This document shows, piece by piece, positions 9,297 to 18,161 of a stretch of 64,000 nt of DNA. The DNA is from Halorussus amylolyticus (GTDB lineage Archaea; Halobacteriota; Halobacteria; Halobacteriales; Haladaptataceae). Location of the stretch: assembly GCF_004143485.2 (NCBI RefSeq), contig NZ_ML974130.1, positions 468,353 through 532,352 on the forward strand, written 5' to 3'. Position 1 is the first letter of the stretch, and each line of letters starts with the position of its first letter. A model generated the notes under the pieces. The model had not been told where the DNA came from, searched no databases, and saw only the letters and a list, made by a program, of their open reading frames with translations. The position numbers and the translations under genes were made by a program.

Positions 9297-9635
9297 ATGA
9301 CCGAAGCCACATTGGTCCGGGCGCGAATCAAACCCGGAAAGACCGAACGTCTGCGCACGTGGTTCACAGAACTATCAGACCGTGAAGACGAAGTCCTCGA
9401 AACCCTCCATCACGAGGGGATGTACACCGAAACTGCGTTTATCGAGACCACCGACGACAGCGACTACTTCTACATGTTCATGGAAGCCGCCGATATGGAG
9501 GTGGCCGACGAGGCTGGCGACGAAGAAGCCTACGAGATAGACGAACAGCACCACGAGGTGCTGGCCGAGACGCTGACCGACGACGACCGGAAGTTCGAAT
9601 CCATCGGCCACTTCACGAACCCGGACCGGACCTGA
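9297..9635 (+). CDS. DUF6176-like small protein
   Basis: A 112-residue acidic protein beginning MTEATLVRARIKPGKTERL. It looks like a ferredoxin-like alpha/beta-barrel (ABM-type) fold, with KPGKTERLRTWFTEL followed by an AFIETTDDSDYFYMFMEA strand region. DUF6176 is my recollection of the family. A TATA-like ccttatgc at 9266-9273 gives a leaderless start. Divergent from the GNAT gene. Function unknown. Confidence 0.75.
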   Translation: MTEATLVRARIKPGKTERLRTWFTELSDREDEVLETLHHEGMYTETAFIETTDDSDYFYMFMEAADMEVADEAGDEEAYEIDEQHHEVLAETLTDDDRKFESIGHFTNPDRT

Positions 9636-9701
9636 GAGCGAAGCTACCTCGAAGCAAGTGAACCGGGAAAGTCGCTCGCGTCCGGAAAAGAGGACGTTCG
9701 C

Positions 9702-11633
9702 TCAGTCGTCGCCCGAGGCCGCCGCGCCGCCACTGCTCACGCCCGTGCCCGGCCCCACGTCGATACCGAGTTCCTCCAATTTCTCGTCGGGCACCACGCC
9801 GTCTTCCCAGCCGCGGACCTCGTAATACTCGTCTTTGAGTTGGTCGAGTTCCACGAGCGAGCCTTCGGAGCCGCCCTGTCCCGGAATCGCCTTGGGTTCG
9901 CCTTCCACGAACCGGACCGGCAGGTCGTCGTCGCTCCCGTCGAAGCCGACGAGGTTGTTGTAGTAGCGTTCGAGGTTGTAGATGCGCTCGCCCGCCTCCA
10001 TAATCTCCTCCTCGGAGAGGTCGAGGCCGGTCATGCCGTTGTACTGGAGGACGTACTCCTCGACGCCCTCCGCGAAGGCGTTGAACTTGCAGATGTCGAA
10101 GCTGTCGGAGACCGCGTGCATGTCCTGGAAGGTGGCGCAGAGTTCGCCTTTCCCCTCGGGTTCGTGGGGGTCGACCTTCTCCGGGATGCCGAGAATCTCG
10201 GCGGCCGGGGTGTACCCCCGGAGGTGGCACGCGCCGCGGTTCGAGGTGGCGTAGCCGATTGCCATCCCCTTCATGCCGCGCGGGTCGTAGGCCGCCATCG
10301 TCTGGCCCTTCACGTCGAGGGACATGTCCTCGTCGCCGAGTTCCTCGGCCGCGCGCTTCGCACCCTCCGCGAGGAGGTCGGCGAGGTCGTCCTCGCGGTT
10401 GGCGACGCGCTCTATCATCTCTATCATCGTCTCGGTGTCGCCCCAGTCGAGTCCTTCTTCGAGGTGGCCCTCCTCGGTGGCTTCCATCGCCATCGCCATC
10501 GTGTTGCCCATCTCGATGGTGTCGACCGCCATGTCGTTACACCGGTCTATCATCATCGCGACCTTGTCGCGGTCGTCGGTCATCGAGTTCGGGCCGAGCG
10601 CCCACGCCGACTCGTACTCGTAGGACTCCATCCGGATGTTGTGGTCCTCGCCCTTGTGGTTGACCTGCACCTCGACCTCCTTCTTGCACGCCACGGGGCA
10701 GGAGTGGCAGGTGGGTTCGTCCACGAGGATGTTCTCGCGGACGTTCTCGCCCGACACCTTCTCGGCGTCGATGTTGGGTTCGTCGGCGTCGCCCTCGGCC
10801 TCGCTGCTGGTGGAGGTGTACTTTGCGTTCCGGGTCGGCAGGCCGTCCATCTCCTCGGTGACGTTCATCAGGACGTTGGTGCCGTACAGCGACAGGCCGC
10901 CCTCGTTCGGCGCGGTCACGTCGGACTCCTGAATCACGCGCATCGCCTGCTTGTGGCCCTTCTGGAACGTCTCGGAGTCGGCGGGCTTGGGCATCTTGGT
11001 CGAGGATTTGACCACGACCGCCTTGAGGTTCTTCGACCCCATCACCGCGCCCGTGCCACCTCGGCCGGAAGCCCGGTCGTCCTCGTTCATGATGCAGGCG
11101 TACCGGACCTGATTCTCGCCGCCCGGTCCGATGGCCATCGCCGAGAGGTTCTTGCCGAACGCGCCGTCCATCTTGTCTTCTATTTCGGCCATCGTATCGT
11201 GGACGCCCCATCCCCACATGTGCGAGGCGTCCCGGAGTTCGACTTCGCCGTCTTCGACGACCGCGTAGACAGGGTCGTCTGCTTTCCCCTCGAACAGCAG
11301 GCCGTCGAACCCGGACCACTTGAGTCGCGCGCCCGACCACCCGCCGTGGTGCGAATCGGTCACGGTGTTCGTGAGCGGCGACTTCGTGACGACCGCGATT
11401 CGCCCGCTCATCACGGTCTGAGTCCCGGTGAGCGGCCCCGTCATGAACGCGAGGAGGTTGTCCGAGCCGAGCGGGTCCACGTCCGCCCCGTTGTCGAAGA
11501 CGTACTTTACCCCCAGCCCTCGCGCGCCGATGTACTTCCGAGCGTCGTCGTCGTCGATACCCTCGTAGCCAACGGCCTCCTCGGAGAGGTCGACGCGAGC
11601 GACGTGGTCTTGGAATCCGCCTAAATCAGTCAT
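9702..11633 (-). CDS. Aldehyde:ferredoxin oxidoreductase family tungstoenzyme
   Basis: A 643-residue AOR-family enzyme, which oxidises aldehydes to acids with ferredoxin, using a tungsten-bispterin and one [4Fe-4S] cluster. Cluster ligands are visible as Cys309, Cys312, Cys316 (CHSCPVAC) and Cys515 (FDICKF), the same spacing as in the Pyrococcus enzyme. The pterin-binding parts ASGRGGTGAVMGSKN (about residues 188-202) and DPRGMKGMAIGYATS (about 450-464) are intact. The Gly/Ser/Asp-rich tail is extra. Which aldehyde it uses is not visible. The SAMP/MoaD-like proteins elsewhere could supply pterin sulfur. Confidence 0.94.
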   Translation of the reverse strand: MTDLGGFQDHVARVDLSEEAVGYEGIDDDDARKYIGARGLGVKYVFDNGADVDPLGSDNLLAFMTGPLTGTQTVMSGRIAVVTKSPLTNTVTDSHHGGWSGARLKWSGFDGLLFEGKADDPVYAVVEDGEVELRDASHMWGWGVHDTMAEIEDKMDGAFGKNLSAMAIGPGGENQVRYACIMNEDDRASGRGGTGAVMGSKNLKAVVVKSSTKMPKPADSETFQKGHKQAMRVIQESDVTAPNEGGLSLYGTNVLMNVTEEMDGLPTRNAKYTSTSSEAEGDADEPNIDAEKVSGENVRENILVDEPTCHSCPVACKKEVEVQVNHKGEDHNIRMESYEYESAWALGPNSMTDDRDKVAMMIDRCNDMAVDTIEMGNTMAMAMEATEEGHLEEGLDWGDTETMIEMIERVANREDDLADLLAEGAKRAAEELGDEDMSLDVKGQTMAAYDPRGMKGMAIGYATSNRGACHLRGYTPAAEILGIPEKVDPHEPEGKGELCATFQDMHAVSDSFDICKFNAFAEGVEEYVLQYNGMTGLDLSEEEIMEAGERIYNLERYYNNLVGFDGSDDDLPVRFVEGEPKAIPGQGGSEGSLVELDQLKDEYYEVRGWEDGVVPDEKLEELGIDVGPGTGVSSGGAAASGDD

Positions 11634-11777
11634 GGTAACGTCCTATAATTGTATTAGGCCGGAAACGTGTTAGTCATTGCCGTAATGGCGTAACCGGAAT
11701 AGGTTACGCCCGACCGAGGTCGAGTTTCCCGACCGACACCACCGTCTTTTATCGGTGCGCGTGCGAACGCCGAGTCG

Positions 11778-12215
11778 ATGAACTTCGACCGTCTCCGCCC
11801 GCCGGGGTGGCTCCGCTGGGTCGGCGTCGTCGCCGTGGCTGGCGTCATCTTCTACAGTTCGGTAATCGAGCCGCCGAGTTCGGGCGTGCCTCACACCGGC
11901 CCGCTCGGACTGTTCGGCTTCGACAAGTGGCTCCACGTGCTGGCGTACGGGGGACTCGCAGGCGCGCTCGCGACCGCACTCGCCCCCGGTCGCGGGGTCG
12001 GCCGGGCGGTCGTGCTGGCGGCCGCGCTCGCGCTCGCGTACGGCGTCGGCATCGAGTTCGCACAGGCCGTGGTCCCCACGCGGGCGTTCTCGGTCGGCGA
12101 CATCCTCGCGAACGTCGTCGGCGTGACGGTCGGGGCGGTGTGCTGGCGGACGGCGTTCGCGGTCACCCAGCGACTCGAAGCCGCCCAGACCGCTGAGACG
12201 AACGCGGGGCGGTGA
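11778..12215 (+). CDS. VanZ-like membrane protein
   Basis: A 145-residue protein with four hydrophobic helices and VanZ-type signatures: FYSSVIEPPS after helix 1, FDKWLHVLAYGGLAGALAT, and a later segment YGVGIEFAQAVVPTRAFS followed by GDILANVVGV. VanZ-like proteins are linked to cell-envelope traits in bacteria; the archaeal role is unknown. A TATA-like cttttatcg at 11747-11755 lies about 25 bases before the ATG. Divergent from the AOR gene. Confidence 0.88.
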   Translation: MNFDRLRPPGWLRWVGVVAVAGVIFYSSVIEPPSSGVPHTGPLGLFGFDKWLHVLAYGGLAGALATALAPGRGVGRAVVLAAALALAYGVGIEFAQAVVPTRAFSVGDILANVVGVTVGAVCWRTAFAVTQRLEAAQTAETNAGR

Positions 12216-12288
12216 GCCTCCGGATGTACGCCCGTCTCGACGCCATTCCACAGCCTCTTAACGACCGCCGACCCAACGACGGGCACGA

Positions 12289-12957
12289 ATGAGAGTCGTC
12301 GTCCCCTTCGCCGCCAGTGAGCCGAAGACCCGACTCGAAGGCGTGCTCTCCGCCGCCGAGCGGTCTTCGTTCGCCGAAGCGATGCTCGCGGACGTGCTGG
12401 CGGCCGTGCGCGCGACCGGTCGCGACCCCGAAGTGCTCGCGACGGCTCCAGTCGCGGTGGACGCGCCGGTGACGGTGGACGACCGACCGCTCACGCCCGC
12501 AGTCAACGCCGTGCTGGCCGAGACCGAGGGACCCGTCGCAATCGTGATGGCCGACCTCGCGCTGGCGACCCCCGACGCGCTGGCGCGACTGTTCGGAACC
12601 GACGCTGAGGTCGCACTCGTGCCGGGACGAGGCGGCGGCACGAACGCGCTCGTCGCGCGCCACCCCGAGTTTCGGGTGGACTACCACGGGACTTCGTATC
12701 TGGACCATCTGGAGATTGCGCGAGAGGTCGGGGCGGAGGTCGAGGTCGTTGACTCGCACCGACTCGCGACTGATGTGGACGAGCGCAAGGACTTGGCGGA
12801 GGTGCTGATTCACGGAAAGAGCGAGGCGCAACGCGCCTCGGAAATGCGAGCGGTGAAACCGCGAGCGCGGAGCGAGTCGTTCAAGTGGCTGAAAGAGGCG
12901 GGGTTCGAACTGGCGAGCGACGAGAGTCGGGTCGGTGTGGTTCGGGACGGAATCTGA
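12289..12957 (+). CDS. cofC: 2-phospho-L-lactate guanylyltransferase
   Basis: A 222-residue nucleotidyltransferase of coenzyme F420 synthesis, activating 2-phospholactate (or phosphoenolpyruvate) with GTP. It opens MRVVVPFAASEPKTRLEGVL, the typical CofC substrate loop. IVMADLALATPDAL is the metal-binding region and VPGRGGGTNAL a conserved nucleotide loop. cofG lies downstream on the same strand, but a two-gene island separates them. Residues from about 178 (SEAQRASEMRA...) come from an in-frame palindromic element, so the C-terminal tail is longer than usual. Confidence 0.93.
   Translation: MRVVVPFAASEPKTRLEGVLSAAERSSFAEAMLADVLAAVRATGRDPEVLATAPVAVDAPVTVDDRPLTPAVNAVLAETEGPVAIVMADLALATPDALARLFGTDAEVALVPGRGGGTNALVARHPEFRVDYHGTSYLDHLEIAREVGAEVEVVDSHRLATDVDERKDLAEVLIHGKSEAQRASEMRAVKPRARSESFKWLKEAGFELASDESRVGVVRDGI
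12820..12877 (+). repeat. In-frame palindromic element, copy 2 (in cofC)
   Basis: Begins agcgaggcgcaacgcgcctc with hairpin cgaggcgc-aac-gcgcctcg (12822-12840), then gaaatgcgagcggtgaaa and ccgcgagcgcgg. Relative to the copy in the GNAT gene (8924-8984) both stem bases that changed did so as a compensating pair. The frame is also shared: SE-x-QR-x-SE ... PRA in both proteins. Confidence 0.8.
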
Positions 12958-13012
12958 GAGAAGGCCACCGTTTTAATACGATGAGGGCTAAGATGGGCGT
13001 AAGCGATTACCG

Positions 13013-14278
13013 ATGACGGAACTCGAACACATCGAGATTGAGGGGTTCAAAGGGTTGGAGCATGTGGAGTTCGAGCCGTCAGATATTAATTTGATTACCG
13101 GGCGGAACAACACCGGGAAGACTTCGTTCTTGGAAGCTGTGGATCTGTTCTTTAATCCTCGAAGTCTCGAAAACTTCGATGAAAACATCGATTCCGTGAT
13201 CCATGTAGATTTCGACCGTACTGAGATTTGTGGAGAGACTGACCTACCAACCATCAAAACCAATATAAGATATCCATCATTATCGGAAGCGGAGACTATG
13301 TTTTTCGAGATAGCTTCTACCACCGGTGGCTTTCAGATGTCGCTTTCACAGTTTACTGCCGAAAAAGAAGAGTCTGATGCTCCAAAACAAATCTACGAAG
13401 AAATCCGGAACTCATTAGCAAACACGATAAAGGAAAAGATGGTCACGGAGTCCACTGAAGGACTCCAAGATGAGATACTAATATTGTCGACAACGGATAA
13501 CGAATATCCGTGTTTTTTGGGTGGAGAAAGAAGCACCTCACTCATGAGAAGTATTCTAGAGGAGATAGTTGATGAATTTAGCCAGAACGAGAATGTCACT
13601 GATTTGGGGCTCTATCATAACCAAATGGGTCCAAGAGGGTTCTTCGAATTTTATTCAAGAAGACTAGATCTTGGTCTCCCTCCCGAAAACACATTTATAA
13701 ACCAACCAGAACTAACTGATTCAGTCACATTCATCCAATCGACAAATCCTACTGAGCGCATTGGGCAAGCTGACGACAATCAAGAACCGATCAAGACAGA
13801 CGATATCAGCGACTACATAAAACAAACAGGGATAGTAGATAACCTCAAAACTTTCACGCTTGACTACCTCGTTTTCGAAGACGAAACCGGGGAGAAAAAT
13901 CAAATACCGTTCGATTTCATGGGTGACGGTTTCAAGTCGATAGTCGGCTTGCTCTGGGAACTCATGGACGAAGACGTTCAAAACGACATCGTCCTTCTCG
14001 AAGAACCGGAAACCCACATGCATCCCGGATACATTCGTGAAGTCGTCTACTTCCTTATCAACCTCGCCCGCGAGGAGGACGTGCAACTCTTCATCACTAC
14101 CCACGACAGCGACTTCATCAACGGCTTTTTCACCGAGAATCTGACTGACGAAGAGGAAGCCTATCTCGAAGACGAATTCTCCCTCCTCCGGATGGAAGAG
14201 GACTCGGCAGTGGTCGAGGACTACGCGACTGCCCGCGAGAATCTGAAAGACCTCCACCTCGACCTGCGAGGGATTTGA
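13013..14278 (+). CDS. OLD/AAA15-type ABC ATPase, putative defence gene
   Basis: A 421-residue ATPase. Walker A is GRNNTGKTS (residues 30-38), the signature-like MGDGFKS is at 303-309, Walker B with catalytic glutamate is IVLLEEPETHMHP (326-338), and TTHD (362-365) is the H-loop. This is the SMC/OLD-like layout used in anti-phage systems. Its stop codon abuts the ATG of a TOPRIM gene, matching ATPase + TOPRIM effector pairs such as PARIS (AriA-AriB) or split OLD systems. Part of the gene is AT-rich, unlike its neighbours: 13261-13320 has 22 G/C in 60. A ttttaatac box (12971-12979) may be its promoter. The defence role is inferred. Confidence 0.85.
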   Translation: MTELEHIEIEGFKGLEHVEFEPSDINLITGRNNTGKTSFLEAVDLFFNPRSLENFDENIDSVIHVDFDRTEICGETDLPTIKTNIRYPSLSEAETMFFEIASTTGGFQMSLSQFTAEKEESDAPKQIYEEIRNSLANTIKEKMVTESTEGLQDEILILSTTDNEYPCFLGGERSTSLMRSILEEIVDEFSQNENVTDLGLYHNQMGPRGFFEFYSRRLDLGLPPENTFINQPELTDSVTFIQSTNPTERIGQADDNQEPIKTDDISDYIKQTGIVDNLKTFTLDYLVFEDETGEKNQIPFDFMGDGFKSIVGLLWELMDEDVQNDIVLLEEPETHMHPGYIREVVYFLINLAREEDVQLFITTHDSDFINGFFTENLTDEEEAYLEDEFSLLRMEEDSAVVEDYATARENLKDLHLDLRGI

Positions 14279-14887
14279 ATGAAACACATCATTCTCTGTG
14301 AGGGGAAGCACGACGTTCACCTTGTATCATCTTTCTTTGAGGAGCGGGGCGGAAGTTTCGAGCTGAAAACCGTTCTCGGCGAGGAAATCCAATCCTCGAT
14401 GCGAGGTGAAGAGTCCCGTCAAATTTCGAACTTCCGGGAGAGACGGAATCCGTACCACGTCCTCGTCAAGTCTGACAATGGAAAACAGGAGTTGGAGAAG
14501 GTCTTCTCGGTCGTCGTGAACCAACTGCTTCGAATCGACCCCGAGATTACCGTTCTCGTAGACCTCGACGGCGGAACTCTCGAAACTTTCGTAGATGGGC
14601 TAGACGAGCGAATCCGCACTCGACACGACAGGCTGGAACTCGATGCTCCTGAAGTAGCCGAGCGAAACCACGACATGGTGGCCGGGGTCTGTGAAGTCCT
14701 AACGACGAACGGCAAGAAGAAAGGAGAGTTCCAAATCGTCGCCTTCGAGCAGACCCTAGAACGCGTTGCTGACGTGTCTCGCGACGACGAGACCGACGAA
14801 TGGAAAGCCGGAATCGAGGACTTTCTCGGCGAAGCAGACCACATCTACGACTTTCTCCATTCGGTACTACCGGACAAAGAGAACTGA
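14279..14887 (+). CDS. TOPRIM-domain protein, putative nuclease effector
   Basis: A 202-residue protein. TOPRIM marks are the N-terminal glutamate in IILCEGKHD (Glu8) and the D-x-D in TVLVDLDGGT (Asp96, Asp98); these bind metal in topoisomerase/primase-type and OLD nucleases. The start codon follows the ATPase stop directly, so the two are almost certainly co-expressed. It is shorter than AriB (DUF4435) of PARIS, and I cannot tell whether it belongs to that family or to another TOPRIM group such as DUF3226. Together with the ATPase it forms an insertion between cofC and cofG. Confidence 0.8.
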   Translation: MKHIILCEGKHDVHLVSSFFEERGGSFELKTVLGEEIQSSMRGEESRQISNFRERRNPYHVLVKSDNGKQELEKVFSVVVNQLLRIDPEITVLVDLDGGTLETFVDGLDERIRTRHDRLELDAPEVAERNHDMVAGVCEVLTTNGKKKGEFQIVAFEQTLERVADVSRDDETDEWKAGIEDFLGEADHIYDFLHSVLPDKEN

Positions 14888-14941
14888 TTCCAAGTAACCG
14901 CGAAAGCAAGGATTTTCCCGCCGAAGCCAGAACTCGATACA

Positions 14942-16069
14942 ATGGCAGGTGCCGAGATCCCGGGGGCCGCCGAGTACGATATCCGAATCGAGTTCGACGA
15001 GCGCGAGGCCTCGAACCTCCTTGAAATCAACCCCGGTGACGTATCCCCCGCCGACGAACTCACGTTCGCCAAGAACGTCTTCGTCCCGCTCACCACGGCC
15101 TGCCGGTACACCTGCACCTACTGCACCTACTTCGACCCGCCGGGAGAGGCGTCCCTGCTCTCGCCCGAGGAAGTCAGAGACATCCTCGAAACCGGCGCTG
15201 ACGCCGGATGCACCGAGGCGCTCTTTACGTTCGGCGACGACCCCGACGACCGCTACGACCGGATTCACGAACAACTCGACTCGTGGGGCCACGATTCGAT
15301 TCACACCTACCTCCGGGAAGTCTGCGAAATAGCGCTCGACGTGGGCCTGCTCCCCCACAGCAACCCCGGCGACCAGACCCGCGAGCAGATGGCGACGGTC
15401 GCCGACGTGAACGCCTCGATGGGCGTGATGCTCGAAACGGTCGCCGACGTGGACGCCCACGCGGGACCCCGCCGAAAGAATCCGGGCCAGCGACTCGACA
15501 CGATTCGAACCGCGGGCGAACTCGGCGTGCCGTTCACCACTGGCCTGCTGGTCGGCATCGGCGAAGATTGGCGCGACCGCGCGAAAAGCCTGCTCGCCAT
15601 CCGCGACCTGCACGAGCGATACGGTCACGTGCAGGAGGTCATCGTCCAGAACGTGGTTCCGAACGAGCGCTCGAACTTCGACCAACCCTCCGTCGAGACG
15701 ATGCGCCGGGTGGTGTCGATGGCGCGGTACTGCTTGCCGGACGAGATTTCGGTGCAGGTCCCGCCGAACCTCTCTCCGACCCGCGACCTCCTCGACTGCG
15801 GCGTGGACGACTTGGGCGGCGTCTCGCCGATTACGGACGACTATATCAACCCCGAGTACGAGTGGCCCGCGCTCCGGGAGTTGGAGGATATCGCCGACGA
15901 GGCCGGGGTTCCGCTCCGCGAGCGACTCCCGGTGTATCGGCGGTTTCTGTCGGACGGAGTCGGTGGCGAGGCCACAGAGAACGAGTGGGTTTCCGAGACG
16001 ATTCGGCGAGCAATCGAGGCCGACGACGAGGCTGGCAAGCGGTATCGGGCCGTTCTCGACGCCGAGTAG
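14942..16069 (+). CDS. cofG: FO synthase subunit 1 (radical SAM)
   Basis: A 375-residue radical SAM enzyme which, with CofH, builds the deazaflavin chromophore FO of coenzyme F420. The cluster cysteines are Cys54, Cys58 and Cys61 in TTACRYTCTYC. ALFTFGDDPDDRYD (CofG GExP-like region) and LPHSNPGDQTREQM follow. The downstream neighbour is convergent; cofH lies 0.6 kb further on the opposite strand. In many haloarchaea I would expect cofG directly after cofC; here the ATPase-TOPRIM pair intervenes. Confidence 0.96.
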   Translation: MAGAEIPGAAEYDIRIEFDEREASNLLEINPGDVSPADELTFAKNVFVPLTTACRYTCTYCTYFDPPGEASLLSPEEVRDILETGADAGCTEALFTFGDDPDDRYDRIHEQLDSWGHDSIHTYLREVCEIALDVGLLPHSNPGDQTREQMATVADVNASMGVMLETVADVDAHAGPRRKNPGQRLDTIRTAGELGVPFTTGLLVGIGEDWRDRAKSLLAIRDLHERYGHVQEVIVQNVVPNERSNFDQPSVETMRRVVSMARYCLPDEISVQVPPNLSPTRDLLDCGVDDLGGVSPITDDYINPEYEWPALRELEDIADEAGVPLRERLPVYRRFLSDGVGGEATENEWVSETIRRAIEADDEAGKRYRAVLDAE

Positions 16070-16092
16070 TCACCGCAGGTGTCGCCGGGCAC

Positions 16093-16650
16093 TCACCGCA
16101 GATACCGCATCTCGATTCCCGGCAGGCGCTTTCTGACGGCGACGTAGAGTACCGACACCGCGAGTCCGACGACGGTGAACGTCCGGACCCACCCGTCGAA
16201 CAGCACGAGGCCCGGCACCGAGAAAATCGCGGCGAGCAGGAGGTCTTCGGGCGCGCCGTCGTAGCGAATCCAGCGCCGGGGGGCGACCCATTGTTTCGCC
16301 GGGTGGACGTACACCCCGCGGTCGTCGGTGGCCTCCCACGGGCGGAGTTCGAGGCCGCCGCCCGCCGCGTCGGTGATACAGTGAATCGCGGCCGAGAGCA
16401 GGACGAACGCGACCGCGACGGTCGCGTTCGTCGGCGAGAACGCCGCGACCGCACCCGCGACCGCTCCGGCCGCCGCGTAGTACACCGGAAAGTGGAGCGT
16501 CCGGCGGTGCTGTCCGGCGAGCAGGTCGAGGTCGGGGAGTACGCCGCCGACGATTGCGCCCAACGCCGCCACCGACGCGAACTCCGGCGCGACGACCGCG
16601 ACCGGGGCGGCGAGCGTCACGCCCATCGCGGCGTGGGTAGTGTTCATCAT
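16093..16650 (-). CDS. Membrane-bound metal-dependent hydrolase (YdjM/DUF457-like)
   Basis: A 185-residue integral membrane protein. The family pattern is visible as THAAMGV near the start, GGVLPDLDLLAGQHRRTLHF in the middle and IHCITDAAGG later: the His/Asp residues expected at a membrane metal site, between hydrophobic helices. Function is general (LexA-regulated YdjM-like proteins); no substrate is known. Either of two adjacent Met codons (16650 or 16647) can be the start. It sits between the convergent cofG and cofH genes but has no obvious F420 role. Confidence 0.82.
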   Translation of the reverse strand: MMNTTHAAMGVTLAAPVAVVAPEFASVAALGAIVGGVLPDLDLLAGQHRRTLHFPVYYAAAGAVAGAVAAFSPTNATVAVAFVLLSAAIHCITDAAGGGLELRPWEATDDRGVYVHPAKQWVAPRRWIRYDGAPEDLLLAAIFSVPGLVLFDGWVRTFTVVGLAVSVLYVAVRKRLPGIEMRYLR

Positions 16651-16688
16651 GCGTGGCTGAGGGTCCTGTGTGCGTGAGTCGTCATGGC

Positions 16689-18074
16689 TCAGTCGTCTGC
16701 GACCGTCTCGGGACTCGCTCGCTCGTCGGGCAAGAGCGGCGTCCCGTCGGCGGCGGGTCCGAGTTCGGGGCCGAGCGGCGGGTCGTCGGGGTCGATTTCC
16801 CGTTTCTTTCGGTAGTCGGTCGAGCGTTCGACCGGGGTGCGTCCGACCGCGGTTATCATCTCGACGTACTCCGCGAACGACCGGAACTCGCCGAACTCCC
16901 CGCCCGCGCGCTTGGTAATCTCCTCGCTCAGGATGGTGCCCATGAAGTCGTTCGCGCCACACGAGAGCATCTTGAGGCCCTGCTCGTCGCCGTACTTGAC
17001 CCACGACGACTGGATGTTGTCGATATTGTCGAGAAAGAGCCGCGACACGGCAATCATGAGTTCGTCCTCGTGGGTAGTCGCGCCGCCCTCGACCATCCCG
17101 CGGTCGAACAGCGGGGTGTTCCGGTGGACAAAGGATAGGGGAACGAACTCGGTGATGTTGTCGGTCCGGTCCTGAAGGTCGCGGATTCGCTTCAGGTGCA
17201 TCACGCGGTGGGCCTCGTTCTCGACGTGGCCGTACATGATGGTCGCGGTCGTGTCGAGACCGACCGCGGCGGCGGCCTCCATCGCTTCGACCCACTCGTC
17301 CGACCGGATTTTGCCGGGGCAGATGACCCCCCGGACTTCGTCCACCAGAATCTCGGCCGCGGTGCCCGGAACGCTGTCGAGGCCCGCGTCCTTCAGACGG
17401 CCGTACACCTCCTCGTACGACCAGTCGGTGCCCCTCCGGGCGTGATACGCCTCCTCGGGCGTCATCGAGTGGAGGTGGAGGCCGTCAACGTCCATCGCCT
17501 CCATCTGCTCGACGTAGGTACCGGGGTCGGTGTCGTAGGCGCTCGGAGATTTGTAGTTCAAATCGCCTCGGTCGCTCGCCTCCAGCATTTCGAGGTGTTC
17601 GTCGTCGAGCGCCAGCGCGGGGTGGAGGCCGCTGACCGACGTGACCTCGTAGATACCCATCTCGCGCGCCGCGGTGACGGTTTCTCGCGACTCCTCCGGC
17701 GTCTTGGTGAATCCGCCGTGGTCCTCGCTGCTGTCCGCCTCAAAATCTTGCGCGGTGTCCTTGAAATTGCAGAACAGACACCCGGTGTTGCACGCGGTGG
17801 TGACGTTGTTGTTGAGGTTGGCGACGAACGTCACGTCGTCGCCGACCACCTCGGCCCGGCGGCGGTCGGCGGCTTCGAGGACCGCCTCCTTGCGCGCGAT
17901 GTCGATTCCCTCGCGGTCGGTCCCGGTCGTCATGAGTTCGACGCCGTCGGCGACCGAGAGCCTGTCGCCGTCCCTCGCTTTGGCTATCGCCGACTCGAAC
18001 GACTGGTCGGTGTCGGGGACGTACTCGAAATCGAAGCGCCCGCGCGGGACGTTGGACCGGGCCGCGTCTTCCAT
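16689..18074 (-). CDS. cofH: FO synthase subunit 2 (radical SAM)
   Basis: A 461-residue radical SAM enzyme that joins the tyrosine-derived and pyrimidine parts of FO, partner of CofG. Cluster cysteines are Cys95, Cys99 and Cys102 in TTACNTGCLFC. VTSVSGLHPALALDD, GLHLHSMTPEEAYH and TATIMYGHVENEAHR are conserved CofH/MqnC-type segments. A long C-terminal extension (PDDPPLGPELGPAADG onward) is low-complexity. With cofC and cofG this makes the window's F420 block. Confidence 0.95.
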   Translation of the reverse strand: MEDAARSNVPRGRFDFEYVPDTDQSFESAIAKARDGDRLSVADGVELMTTGTDREGIDIARKEAVLEAADRRRAEVVGDDVTFVANLNNNVTTACNTGCLFCNFKDTAQDFEADSSEDHGGFTKTPEESRETVTAAREMGIYEVTSVSGLHPALALDDEHLEMLEASDRGDLNYKSPSAYDTDPGTYVEQMEAMDVDGLHLHSMTPEEAYHARRGTDWSYEEVYGRLKDAGLDSVPGTAAEILVDEVRGVICPGKIRSDEWVEAMEAAAAVGLDTTATIMYGHVENEAHRVMHLKRIRDLQDRTDNITEFVPLSFVHRNTPLFDRGMVEGGATTHEDELMIAVSRLFLDNIDNIQSSWVKYGDEQGLKMLSCGANDFMGTILSEEITKRAGGEFGEFRSFAEYVEMITAVGRTPVERSTDYRKKREIDPDDPPLGPELGPAADGTPLLPDERASPETVADD

Positions 18075-18161
18075 CGTCCGTCACGTTGAGCGGGAGAGAT
18101 AAAAACCGAGGGGATTCCGGCAGGCGGACGAAAAGCGATAGCAGGTCCGGCGACAGCGGTC

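Noticed and set aside
9840..11624. 594-codon open frame antisense to the AOR gene
   Set aside because: The reverse strand encodes a complete AOR with all cluster cysteines; the plus frame is a His/Val-rich shadow typical of G+C-rich DNA.
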